From Chryseobacterium endalhagicum (GTDB lineage: Bacteria > Bacteroidota > Bacteroidia > Flavobacteriales > Weeksellaceae): a stretch of 64,000 nt of DNA. Every line of letters starts with the position of its first letter. Position 1 is the first letter of the stretch. Location of the stretch: assembly GCF_016745235.1 (NCBI RefSeq), contig NZ_JAELVM010000003.1:868001-932000 (forward strand), in the 5' to 3' direction. The translations under genes and the position numbers were made by a program. Of this stretch, positions 23,988-31,786 are shown in pieces. Below the pieces are notes generated by a model. It saw only the letters and a program-made list of their open reading frames with translations. It had not been told where the DNA came from and made no database searches.

Positions 23988-25265
23988 ATGAAGAAAATAC
24001 TGTACGCCTTTATTATTTCTGTGATTGCAGCTTTTGTTCTGAACAAGCTGGTGTTCCGGGATGTTCCGCAAAAGGAAAGACAGAAATTCCTTACTGAAGT
24101 TCAGCTTTACAAACACCCCATTAAAAGCGTTTCTCCGGATTATCAGGACAACAGCGACCTAAAAGTTCTGGATTCTGTCTTAAAGGGCAACAGGGTCCTG
24201 ATGCTGGGTGAAAACACGCATTATGATGGCGCCACATCACAGGCTAAAAGCAGACTGATCAGATATCTTCATGAAAACCTGAACTACAATGTTGTCCTGT
24301 ATGAGGCCGGGCAATACGACACATGGGTCATGAACGAAGAAATGAAGACTCACAGGATGAAGGTGCCGGCAGATTCTATCGGAGGCCTGGGACTTTTCTG
24401 GTTCTGGTGGCAGACTAAAGAATCTATGCCTCTGATCAATTACTATCAAAAAACTAAAACCTCTCCGAATCCCATTGAAATCGGAGGTTTTGACATCCAG
24501 CTTACGGGAAGCCATCTTTTCAAAAAACGCGCGAAACTCCTGAAAGATTTTTTAAGCAAAAACAAGATCAACCTCAACAGTTTTCCTGTTTTCAGCAAAA
24601 ATATGGATAATCTGGAGTATTTAACCTTTAAAAGTACTGCTGATAAGATTCTTCAAGGAAATAAAAAGAAATTCCTTCTGGAAATCAGCCAGCTCGAGCA
24701 AGCGGTCTTACAACTTGAAAAAACACCGGAAAACACTATTTATGCCCAATATTTTCATGATATGAGGGACACATTCAATAAATCATGGAAATACGAACCC
24801 CAATCCCTGCCGAGCATGCAATTACGGGATTCACTGATGGCGAGGAATCTTATTCATCAGATTGATTCTGTATACAAGGACCAAAAAATCATTGTATGGT
24901 GCGCCAATATACACACATTCACAGAAAAATATGAAAAGGTATACGTTCCGTTGGGAACTTATATCAAGAATAAATATGGCAAAGCTTCTTATATGATTGA
25001 TTTTTCATCCTACGGCAAAAGGGGCGATCATGGTAATATCACTAATAAACCCGGGAAATTTGCCATCGAAAATGTATTCCACGAGACAAAAACCCCTTAC
25101 TTTTTTATGAATCTGAGGGATATTCCTAAAAGCTCACCTCTGAAAAAGGAATTCGTATCCACCATCAATCAGGGAATTGATCAAAAAAAGATATGGAGCC
25201 GCTCTTTTGACGGAATCTTTTATATAGACATTAATACCAAGCTAACACCACTACAAAAGAAATAA
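23988..25265 (+). CDS. Erythromycin esterase-like hydrolase
   Basis: Member of the erythromycin esterase family (EreA/EreB-like fold), of which only some members hydrolyse macrolides. The 425 residues begin with a hydrophobic N-terminal helix (about 2-20) that may be a signal anchor. The core motif VLMLGENTHYDGATSQAKSR is at about 71-90 (catalytic Glu-His region), then VVLYEAGQYD and EIGGFDIQLTG. The stop overlaps the start of the ABC ATPase gene by one base (TAATG), showing a coupled operon with an exporter. Macrolide resistance is possible but not shown by sequence alone. Confidence 0.85.
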   Translation: MKKILYAFIISVIAAFVLNKLVFRDVPQKERQKFLTEVQLYKHPIKSVSPDYQDNSDLKVLDSVLKGNRVLMLGENTHYDGATSQAKSRLIRYLHENLNYNVVLYEAGQYDTWVMNEEMKTHRMKVPADSIGGLGLFWFWWQTKESMPLINYYQKTKTSPNPIEIGGFDIQLTGSHLFKKRAKLLKDFLSKNKINLNSFPVFSKNMDNLEYLTFKSTADKILQGNKKKFLLEISQLEQAVLQLEKTPENTIYAQYFHDMRDTFNKSWKYEPQSLPSMQLRDSLMARNLIHQIDSVYKDQKIIVWCANIHTFTEKYEKVYVPLGTYIKNKYGKASYMIDFSSYGKRGDHGNITNKPGKFAIENVFHETKTPYFFMNLRDIPKSSPLKKEFVSTINQGIDQKKIWSRSFDGIFYIDINTKLTPLQKK

Positions 25266-26167
25266 TGGAAAGCATCACTACACAAAACCTGAGTTATGCC
25301 ATAGGTTCTAAAACTATTCTGGACAATATCAGCCTGAATGTTCCGAAAGGCAGCATTTACGGTTATCTGGGAAGAAACGGAGCGGGAAAATCGACCACGA
25401 TAAAGCTTCTTCTGGGTCTTCTGGAGGAAACCGGCGATAAGATTTTTATTCAGAATAAAAGTTTAAAGCACAACAGAACGGAAATTCTTTCTTCCACAGG
25501 AAATCTTATTGAATCTCCCTGCTTTTACACTAAACTTACTGTTTTTGAAAATCTAAAATACCTGGACATTATCTACGGGAAAGGAAATAAGAGAATTGAT
25601 GAAGTTCTGGAGCTTGTAGACCTTCAAAAAGAGAAAAAGAAGAAGGCAAACGCCTTGTCTATGGGGATGAAACAGCGGCTGGGCATTGCCATGGCCATAT
25701 TTCATGATCCTGAATTACTGATTCTGGATGAGCCTTTAAACGGTCTGGATCCTCAGGGAATTTTTGAAATGAGGAAACTGTTTCAAAAGCTGAATGAGCA
25801 GGGAAAAACTATTTTCCTTTCAAGCCATATCTTAAGCGAACTGGAAAAAACAGCCACTCATATAGGAATTATTGAGGGCGGAAAGATGGTTTTCCAGGGA
25901 ATGAAAAACGAACTTTTGAGCCAGGTTGAAAAGAATGTTATTTTGAAAGTCAGCAGCGGCGAAAAGGCGGCTTCTCTCCTTCAGGAAACTTTTTCTGTTT
26001 CTCAGAATAAACCTGATAAAATTTCAGTAAAAACCAGTGATGATAAGGAATTCAACACCGTTCTAACAACCATGATCAGTAATGGTATTGAAATTTATGA
26101 CATCGAATCCCAAAGCGCGAACCTTGAACAGATCTTTATTAACCTAATCTCAAAAAGCCATGACTAA
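25265..26167 (+). CDS. ABC transporter ATP-binding protein, BcrA/lantibiotic-exporter-like
   Basis: Nucleotide-binding subunit of an ABC-2 type exporter. It has 300 residues: Walker A GRNGAGKST (about 38-46), signature LSMGMKQRL (about 133-141), Walker B LLILDEPLNGLDPQG (about 154-168), and the switch His in LSSHIL. The C-terminal 80 residues are the usual extension of this subclass. Starts on the esterase stop codon (1-base overlap) and overlaps the permease gene by 8 bases. With the permease it likely exports a peptide or drug-like compound or confers resistance to it. Confidence 0.92.
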   Translation: MESITTQNLSYAIGSKTILDNISLNVPKGSIYGYLGRNGAGKSTTIKLLLGLLEETGDKIFIQNKSLKHNRTEILSSTGNLIESPCFYTKLTVFENLKYLDIIYGKGNKRIDEVLELVDLQKEKKKKANALSMGMKQRLGIAMAIFHDPELLILDEPLNGLDPQGIFEMRKLFQKLNEQGKTIFLSSHILSELEKTATHIGIIEGGKMVFQGMKNELLSQVEKNVILKVSSGEKAASLLQETFSVSQNKPDKISVKTSDDKEFNTVLTTMISNGIEIYDIESQSANLEQIFINLISKSHD

Positions 26168-26930
26168 TACTTTCTACAAAGCTTTTTCGTCCGAACAGTA
26201 CAAACTCTCCAAAAACAGGGAGATCTTCGGAATTCTTCTGATGCCGGTCGTGGTTATTTTAGCCATAGACTTTTATATTATTTATGAAGCTATACGCTCC
26301 GGAAATACTGAAGCAGAAGGCAATCCATGGAAACTGATACTGGGAAGATATGTTTTTATGTTTTTTTATATGCTGTATCCTATCCTTGTGTCGCTGTTTG
26401 TACATGCCTGCTGTGATGTGGAATACCGGAACAACAATTATAAGATCCTGTTTACGATCCCTGTTTCAAAACTGAAAATATACGTTTCCAAGGTTTTATT
26501 TATTCTGATCACGGTTGTATTCTCTTTGCTGCTATCCTATATTACATTTCTGGCAAGCGGTTATGTTCTGGGAACACTGTTTCCCGGTCTGGGATTTCAT
26601 GACTATGATTTCAGGGAAGTGATATTTTATGTTTTCTTAAAATTTTCCATCACCCTTTGTGCAATTGCCATGGTGCAGCTGACCTTAAGTCTGACCTTTA
26701 AAAGCTTCATCTACCCTATCGGATTCAGTATGTTTATGCTTTTGTTTTCCGCACTTGCCAAAGAAAAAAAATTCTCCGATTTTATAGTCTACACCGGCGG
26801 ATATAAATCTTGTGATAATTTATCATTTGAAAATATTGCTTTTGAAAGACTCGATTACTGCAATATCGCTGCTGTATTTATTTTTGCCGTTTTGGGCTGT
26901 TATTTGTTTGTTCGTAAAAAAGGGAGTTAA
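26160..26930 (+). CDS. ABC-2 type transporter permease
   Basis: Membrane subunit for the ATPase encoded just upstream (8-base overlap). The 256 residues contain six hydrophobic helices (about 23-42, 61-83, 109-132, 154-175, 182-200, 232-249). The start MTNTFYKAFSSEQYKLSKNR resembles permeases of bacitracin/lantibiotic export systems. No peptide precursor gene is adjacent, so the substrate is unknown. Confidence 0.85.
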   Translation: MTNTFYKAFSSEQYKLSKNREIFGILLMPVVVILAIDFYIIYEAIRSGNTEAEGNPWKLILGRYVFMFFYMLYPILVSLFVHACCDVEYRNNNYKILFTIPVSKLKIYVSKVLFILITVVFSLLLSYITFLASGYVLGTLFPGLGFHDYDFREVIFYVFLKFSITLCAIAMVQLTLSLTFKSFIYPIGFSMFMLLFSALAKEKKFSDFIVYTGGYKSCDNLSFENIAFERLDYCNIAAVFIFAVLGCYLFVRKKGS

Positions 26931-27124
26931 TTTTTTTTAAAATATAATTATCGGGTTAAAACTTTAAATCAACAGATTTTTTCATTCATAATCCACTGAT
27001 CTATAATGAACAATATCCGAAAGCTTTGGAAAACAGGGATTCTCTATGTTCATCATTGTTTGACAGGGCTCAATAATATTTTAATATTTTTTTACATTTC
27101 TCTTTTTTATTTAAAAAAAGTTGC

Positions 27125-27132
27125 TATCTTTG
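27125..27132 (+). promoter_or_regulatory. -7 box of the second tRNA operon
   Basis: TATCTTTG followed by GCACTCGC, as upstream of the first tRNA operon. It lies about 45 bases before tRNA-Pro. Confidence 0.65.
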
Positions 27133-27176
27133 CACTCGCTAAAACGAAGTAAATATTCGTTTAGATGACCATCAAT

Positions 27177-27251
27177 CGGGGCGTAGCGTAGTCCGGTCAT
27201 CGCGCCTGGTTTGGGACCAGGAGGTCGCAGGTTCGAATCCTGCCGCCCCGA
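27177..27251 (+). tRNA. tRNA-Pro (TGG), copy 2
   Basis: Identical to 17895-17969: acceptor CGGGGCG/CGCCCCG, anticodon TGG, T-arm CAGGTTCGAATCCTG. CCA not encoded. Confidence 0.96.
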
Positions 27252-27283
27252 CTGTTTTATAATTTTACATAAAATTATTGAAT

Positions 27284-27357
27284 GGGTGCGTAGCTCAGCT
27301 GGATAGAGCATCTGCCTTCTAAGCAGACGGTCAAAGGTTCGAATCCTTTCGCGCTCA
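27284..27357 (+). tRNA. tRNA-Arg (TCT), copy 2
   Basis: Identical to 18002-18075. The 32-base spacer from tRNA-Pro has the same length as in the first operon but a diverged sequence. Confidence 0.95.
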
Positions 27358-27363
27358 CTTAAG

Positions 27364-27391
27364 ACTCACAATGAAAATTGTGAGTTTTTTT
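27364..27391 (+). terminator. Terminator of the second tRNA operon
   Basis: ACTCACAAT and ATTGTGAGT form a 9-bp stem with GAAA loop followed by a run of T. Unlike the terminator after the first operon in sequence but similar in design. Confidence 0.8.
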
Positions 27392-27425
27392 GTTTTATAA
27401 TACTTCAGTAAAATTTACAAGTTTA

Positions 27426-27483
27426 GATAGAGCATCCCGATTTTGTAATCGGGACGGCAAAGGTTCGAATCCTTTCGCGCTCA
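27426..27483 (+). pseudogene. tRNA-Arg-like 3' fragment D
   Basis: GATAGAGCAT, then CCCGATTTTGTAATCGGG (one T longer than fragment A), then the complete 3' half of tRNA-Arg up to CGCGCTCA. The 5' acceptor strand is absent. It sits after the second tRNA operon exactly as fragment A sits after the first, but no GIY-YIG gene is present here. Confidence 0.85.
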
Positions 27484-27488
27484 CTTAT

Positions 27489-27518
27489 AAAAAGACTTTA
27501 CAGAATTGTGAAGTCTTT
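27489..27518 (+). terminator. Terminator-like hairpin after tRNA-like fragment D
   Basis: AAAAAGACTT..AAGTCTTTTT stem followed by T residues, a close variant of the hairpin at 18081-18112. Confidence 0.7.
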
Positions 27519-27664
27519 TTTTGTTTTGAATCGCTATTCTTTCAGGCAGTGAAAAAACCTTGTTATGTAGAGAAATCCCTGTTGTTCATAGATTTTCAAA
27601 CGTATGGTTTGTTTAGTAAATAAAACTTTTGCATATTTATTTTGACTAAAACAACTCCTTACCT

Positions 27665-28222
27665 ATGAATCATTTAGACGAAGCTCAGCATGATATGAAA
27701 GACGGTTACGGCTATGGATCAACCGGCGTTCTTATTTCCGGAATGATCTGGATGCTTTCAAGCCTGGCAGTACATTTTTATACTCCGCAAAAAGGCATCT
27801 GGTGTTTAATTATTGGCGGTATATTCATTTTCCCAGTTTCAACACTCATAGGAAAACTGGCAGGAATCAAAGGAGCTCATCAAAAGACTAATCCTCTCGG
27901 AAAACTCGCCATGGAAGGCACGATCTGGATGATTATGTGTATCCCTCTGGCATACGGACTATCTTTACACAAAGCTGAATGGTTCTTCCAAGGAATGCTG
28001 ATGATTATTGGCGGAAGATATCTGACGTTTGCCACCATTTACGGCACAAAAATTTATTGGATCCTGGGAGCTGCTCTGGGACTGGCAGCCTTCATTCTTT
28101 TTAAAACAGGTGCAGGAGCTTTTCTATCTGCCCTTGCAGGAGGTTGTGTGGAAATAATATTTGGTTTTATTATTTACGGACTTTACAGAAATGATAAACA
28201 GAAGAACCTCAGCAACAACTAG
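27665..28222 (+). CDS. Conserved multi-pass membrane protein of unknown function
   Basis: A 185-residue protein with about six hydrophobic helices (22-40, 44-62, 82-101, 106-125, 128-146, 150-172) and short charged ends. It begins MNHLDEAQHDMKDGYGYGSTG, with a Gly/Tyr-rich segment before the first helix. The overall look recalls small conserved DUF membrane proteins of Bacteroidota and Firmicutes, but I cannot name the family. Single gene, with a bidirectional hairpin after it. Confidence 0.7.
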   Translation: MNHLDEAQHDMKDGYGYGSTGVLISGMIWMLSSLAVHFYTPQKGIWCLIIGGIFIFPVSTLIGKLAGIKGAHQKTNPLGKLAMEGTIWMIMCIPLAYGLSLHKAEWFFQGMLMIIGGRYLTFATIYGTKIYWILGAALGLAAFILFKTGAGAFLSALAGGCVEIIFGFIIYGLYRNDKQKNLSNN

Positions 28223-28255
28223 TATTAACCTGATCTCATTAATCCTGCATAAAAA

Positions 28256-28280
28256 AACCGCCGTAATTGATACAGCGGTT
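28256..28280. terminator. Bidirectional terminator between convergent genes
   Basis: AACCGC and GCGGTT, extended by GTA/TAC after one mismatch, with A-run on the left and T-rich sequence on the right. It serves the membrane-protein gene and the convergent SH3 gene. Confidence 0.65.
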
Positions 28281-28301
28281 AATTTATTTTCAGCTAAAAG
28301 C

Positions 28302-29144
28302 TTATTTGATTTTATAAGAACTTCCGTCCCAAAGATAGGTTTTGGAAGAACGTTTTTTCTTTTCCCTGTCTTTGTCATCTCTTTCCATTTCCTCTGTTTT
28401 AAAGATAAAAGCATTGGGAATTCCTCCTTTATCATTGGGAAATACAAATTCTTCTGAATGATAATATACATCAGCATCCCCTACATTTGTAAGTTGTGGC
28501 AGCGCAACCAATTTCTTATCTCTAAAAAGAACATACTGGTCGTAGCTTGCAATTCCGCAGGCCTCGCCGGAAACCATGGCTTTAAGGGTTAATTCCACAT
28601 TCTGCAACTTATGACCGCTTTCAATGGTAAATGTGGCATAACTCATCTCTTCTCCTCTTCCTGTATCGAAATACACCTCATCAATTAAGGAGGTTCCTTC
28701 AAGAACTTTTATCCCTGCAATATTCTGTTTAATGGTTCCGCTGTTGTCTTTACTTTTTCTGTCTACCGTTTTTGAAAGCCCAAAAAGGAAGTCGTAACCG
28801 TTTTTGTTTCGGTACCCTACACATAGATTTCCGCCCCAGATGTAGCCTTCGGAAACAGCATCTCCTTTCTGATAGGAAACTTTGTACCAGTTGGCCCCTC
28901 TTTCACCTAACCTAAGAATAGCCTCTTCTTTTTTAAGGATCATCACCTGCTGATTGGTCTGCAGTGAATCCAGAACTTCTGATTTTACATCCGGTTCTTT
29001 TCGAACTCTGGTCCAGTCTGTAAAAATTTTCTGGGCTTTATTTTCCTCAAAACCAAAAACACCGTCAGCATACGTCATACTTTCTTCCTGCGCTGAAAAA
29101 AACTGCAGCACCATTAAAAATAAAACCGTCAATAAGGATTTCAT
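28302..29144 (-). CDS. Secreted SH3-domain protein
   Basis: From the ATG at 29142-29144 it has 280 residues and starts with a signal peptide (MKSLLTVLFLMVLQFFSAQ). An SH3-like segment follows at about 35-110 (TDWTRVRKEPDVKSEVLDSL, GANWYKVSYQKGD, GYIWGGNLCVGYR), as found in bacterial SH3b domains that bind cell-wall or act as targeting modules. The C-terminal half is a separate beta-rich region without a recognised family. A longer frame from 29174 would put charged residues before the signal peptide, so the later ATG is preferred. It follows prmA by 19 bases. Confidence 0.78.
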   Translation of the reverse strand: MKSLLTVLFLMVLQFFSAQEESMTYADGVFGFEENKAQKIFTDWTRVRKEPDVKSEVLDSLQTNQQVMILKKEEAILRLGERGANWYKVSYQKGDAVSEGYIWGGNLCVGYRNKNGYDFLFGLSKTVDRKSKDNSGTIKQNIAGIKVLEGTSLIDEVYFDTGRGEEMSYATFTIESGHKLQNVELTLKAMVSGEACGIASYDQYVLFRDKKLVALPQLTNVGDADVYYHSEEFVFPNDKGGIPNAFIFKTEEMERDDKDREKKKRSSKTYLWDGSSYKIK

Positions 29145-29163
29145 ATTTGTATTTGTTTTTCTA

Positions 29164-29991
29164 TTATTTCTCAAGCAGTAAGCTTACCCATTCTTCACGC
29201 TGTAACTTTTTAGTAAGCTCCAGGCCGCTTTCTTTACACACTTCAAGAATATCATCCACATCAAAGAAACACAGTCCAGAAAGCAATAATTTACCACCCT
29301 CATTCATTACAGAAACATAGGTTGGAATATCGGAAATCAGGATATTCCTGTTGATATTGGCTAAAATAATATCAAAATTTTCTTTTCCTAAATTGTCTGC
29401 CGTTCCCAATTCAATATCCAATTCAACACCATTTCTGGCAGCGTTTTCTTTTGAATTTTCTACAGACCATTCATCAATATCGATTGCTTTTGTATCTCCG
29501 GCTCCCTGCTGTTTGGCATAAATGGCCAATACAGAAGTTCCGCATCCCATGTCCAGAACTTTTTTACCGTTCAAATCCATATCCATCATCTGCTGGATCA
29601 TCAGGTGGGTGGTAGGATGATGCCCGGTTCCGAAAGACATCTTAGGCTGAATGATAATTTCATGCATTCCCGGTACCGATTCATGGAATTCTGCTCTGAT
29701 CAATACTTTATCATCAATATTGATCGGTGAAAAGTTCTTCTCCCATTCTTCGTTCCAGTTGATGTTCGGCATTTCTTCGAAAGAATAAGTGATCTGTACA
29801 TTTTCATTTTCAAAAAGCGGGAGTGTTTTAAGCTCTTCTTCGTTGAACAGTTCTTTCTGAATATATCCTAAAATTCCGTCAATTTCTTCTGTAAAGCTGT
29901 CAAAACCTATTTCAATAAGCTCTGCCATTAGGATCTCGTTCCATGGCTGTAGTGGAGAAATCTTGAAATTGAATTCTAAATAATTTTGCAT
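29164..29991 (-). CDS. prmA: Ribosomal protein L11 methyltransferase
   Basis: SAM-dependent enzyme that methylates ribosomal protein L11. The 275 residues show the N-terminal substrate domain (1-120) and the methyltransferase domain: FGTGHHPTTHLMIQQM, KVLDMGCGTSVLAIYAKQ (motif I), AIDIDEWSVENSKENAARNG, and ILANINRNIL (the catalytic NxxR-type segment). The FGTGHHPTT motif is diagnostic for PrmA. A TATTTTTG -7 box lies 20 bases upstream of the start. Expected length for Bacteroidota PrmA. Confidence 0.94.
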   Translation of the reverse strand: MQNYLEFNFKISPLQPWNEILMAELIEIGFDSFTEEIDGILGYIQKELFNEEELKTLPLFENENVQITYSFEEMPNINWNEEWEKNFSPINIDDKVLIRAEFHESVPGMHEIIIQPKMSFGTGHHPTTHLMIQQMMDMDLNGKKVLDMGCGTSVLAIYAKQQGAGDTKAIDIDEWSVENSKENAARNGVELDIELGTADNLGKENFDIILANINRNILISDIPTYVSVMNEGGKLLLSGLCFFDVDDILEVCKESGLELTKKLQREEWVSLLLEK

Positions 29992-30010
29992 GTGAGTGAA
30001 TAATTTAATG

Positions 30011-30018
30011 CAAAAATA
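30011..30018 (-). promoter_or_regulatory. -7 box of prmA promoter
   Basis: TATTTTTG on the minus strand, about 20 bases before the prmA ATG. Confidence 0.55.
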
Positions 30019-30133
30019 AGGATGTTATTACGGTTAAAAAAATGGAAGTATGACCTTCAGTGATTTTTTTAATTTTTATTCTACTGCAGATATCTAAATT
30101 TTGACTGAAGCCTGATGCACCTGTATGAATAGA

Positions 30134-30262
30134 AAAGCGGGCTAAAGCCCACTCCTATTGAATATCTTTACTATTTTTTGATTTTACCCGACATACAATG
30201 CCGCATCAAAACCTCATCAACGTTAAATCAAAAAAGCGGGCTAAAGCCCGCTCCTATTGAAT
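30134..30262. repeat. Two copies of a REP-like palindrome
   Basis: AGCGGGCTAAAGCCCACTCC (about 30136-30155) and AGCGGGCTAAAGCCCGCTCC (about 30233-30252), each followed by TATTGAATAT. The second is a near-perfect GCGGGC/GCCCGC palindrome. A third, inverted member is at 47804-47840. Confidence 0.75.
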
Positions 30263-30311
30263 ATTTATTATCTAAAAATCAGTCATACACCGACCCCGTA
30301 ACCGGAATCCC

Positions 30312-30374
30312 ATAACTAATAACTAATAACTAATAACTTATAACTTATAACTTATAACTTATAACTCATAACTC
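30312..30374. repeat. Heptamer tract AACTAAT/AACTTAT
   Basis: About nine near-perfect 7-bp units; the first ones read TAACTAA and the later ones TAACTTA. It ends next to the stop codon of the SDR gene (minus strand). Confidence 0.85.
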
Positions 30375-30376
30375 CC

Positions 30377-31090
30377 CTACGGATTCGTAGAAAAAATTGA
30401 ACCGTTCGCGATCAGTGCTCTTCTGTTCATTTTCAAAATATCTCTTACCCATTCTGCAAAATCTTCCGGCTGAAGGACTTTATCAGGATTTCCGTCTGTA
30501 AGTCCGCCCTGGATACTCATATCAGAAGCAATGGTACTTGGCGTCAAAGTGATTACACGGATATTCTGCTTTCTCCATTCCGCCATCATGGATTGTGACA
30601 ATGAAACTACCGCTGCTTTAGAAGCTGCGTACGCTGACATATTCGGGCCCCCTTTCAAACCTGCGGTAGAAGCCACATTTACGATATCTCCTTCGCCATT
30701 GGCTTTCAGAAACGGATAAACTGCTTTAGCCGCATAATAAACTCCAAAAAGATTGGTTTTAATCACCTGCTCCCAGGTTTCGGAAGACATGTCTTCAATG
30801 CTTCCAAAATCTCCAATTCCTGCATTATTAACCAAAATATCTACGCTTCCAAGTTGTTTGGCAAGAGATTCAATTCCTGCTTTTACTTCAGATTCATCAT
30901 CAATGCTGAAAACTGCATAGGCAGAATTTACACCTAATGCTTTAATTTCCTCAACCGTATTTTTAAGATTTTCTTCGTTTCTTCCCGTCACCGCAACATG
31001 TACGCCTTCATGAGCCAGAGCTATCGCAACAGCCTTTCCTAATCCTCTTCCTCCACCTGTAACGATGGCATTTTTTCCATTTATATTCAT
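30377..31090 (-). CDS. Short-chain dehydrogenase/reductase, 3-oxoacyl-reductase-like
   Basis: NAD(P)-dependent SDR oxidoreductase. From the ATG at 31088-31090 it has 237 residues, beginning MNINGKNAIVTGGGRGLGKA (TGxxxGxG cofactor motif, residues 10-17). NNAGIGDF, the catalytic Ser in NVASTAG, and YAASKAA (YxxxK) follow. The classical size fits FabG-like enzymes, but FabG identity is not supported by context. The longer frame to 31129 overlaps a TAAATTTG -7 box, so the later ATG is preferred. Stands alone between repeat regions. Confidence 0.88.
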   Translation of the reverse strand: MNINGKNAIVTGGGRGLGKAVAIALAHEGVHVAVTGRNEENLKNTVEEIKALGVNSAYAVFSIDDESEVKAGIESLAKQLGSVDILVNNAGIGDFGSIEDMSSETWEQVIKTNLFGVYYAAKAVYPFLKANGEGDIVNVASTAGLKGGPNMSAYAASKAAVVSLSQSMMAEWRKQNIRVITLTPSTIASDMSIQGGLTDGNPDKVLQPEDFAEWVRDILKMNRRALIANGSIFSTNP

Positions 31091-31110
31091 AATGATATTG
31101 TTTCGCAGCA

Positions 31111-31137
31111 CAAATTTACAAAAGAACATTTTTACAA
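31111..31137 (-). promoter_or_regulatory. Promoter of the SDR gene
   Basis: TTG (31135-31137), 16 bases, TAAATTTG (31111-31118) on the minus strand, about 20 bases before the ATG. Confidence 0.55.
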
Positions 31138-31200
31138 GGCGGGAAGAATCCAGATTTAACTGAATTTTAATAACAGAGTCGGATCTGAAGATTTTTTTTT

Positions 31201-31725
31201 AACCACAAAAGTGACAAAAGTTTTTTAACACTTAATTATTTTGAAGTTAAAAGCTTTTTGATAAGAAGATCACATAAGTTGTTTAAAAGTCAAAGATTTT
31301 TATACTGAATATGCTTAAATAAAGTTGGATAAACGCAAGGGCGCAAGTTTTTTATTTAACGCGTTTTTAAGGCGCAAGAAAATCAAAGATTTTCAACCAT
31401 TTTTGAGATTGCTTCTCGCTATACTCCTCGCAATGACGGCAGTATACAATTTTATCGGAGATAAAATCCTTGCGCCTTAAAGCATTCGGATTAAAAAAAA
31501 TTGCGTCTTTGCGATGTCCAACAAAATGTATAAACATCTGTGAAAATCCGTGTATCCGTGGTGAAAAAAACAACCACAAAAGTCACAAAACTTTTTAACA
31601 CTTAAGTTATTTTGAAGTTTAAATACGTTGTGAATAAGAAGATCACATAAGTTTAAAAAAAATCAAAGATTTTTATTCTGATGATTATCAAAATCTGTGT
31701 AATCCGTGATCTGCGGGAGATAAAA
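31201..31725 (-). repeat. Composite repeat, inverted partner of 56651-57190
   Basis: Read on the minus strand, the segment is colinear with 56651-57190 over its whole length. Shared ordered words are CTCCCGCAGATCAC, AATCATCAGAATAAAAATC, TTGTTGGACATCGCAAAGAC, GGCGCAAGGATTTTATCTCC, TGGTTGAAAATCTTTGATTT and CTTGCGCCCTTGCGTTTATC. By eye, identity is high with small indels. No gene seen in the 696-base spacer. Confidence 0.9.
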
Positions 31726-31786
31726 AAACAAAACCGGCTTATTATAAAACCGGTTTCTATTGAAAGTATAGTAGAAAAATGAAAAG

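Noticed and set aside
27390..27623. 77-codon ORF through tRNA-like fragment D
   Set aside because: Most of it translates the fragment and terminator; no family signal.
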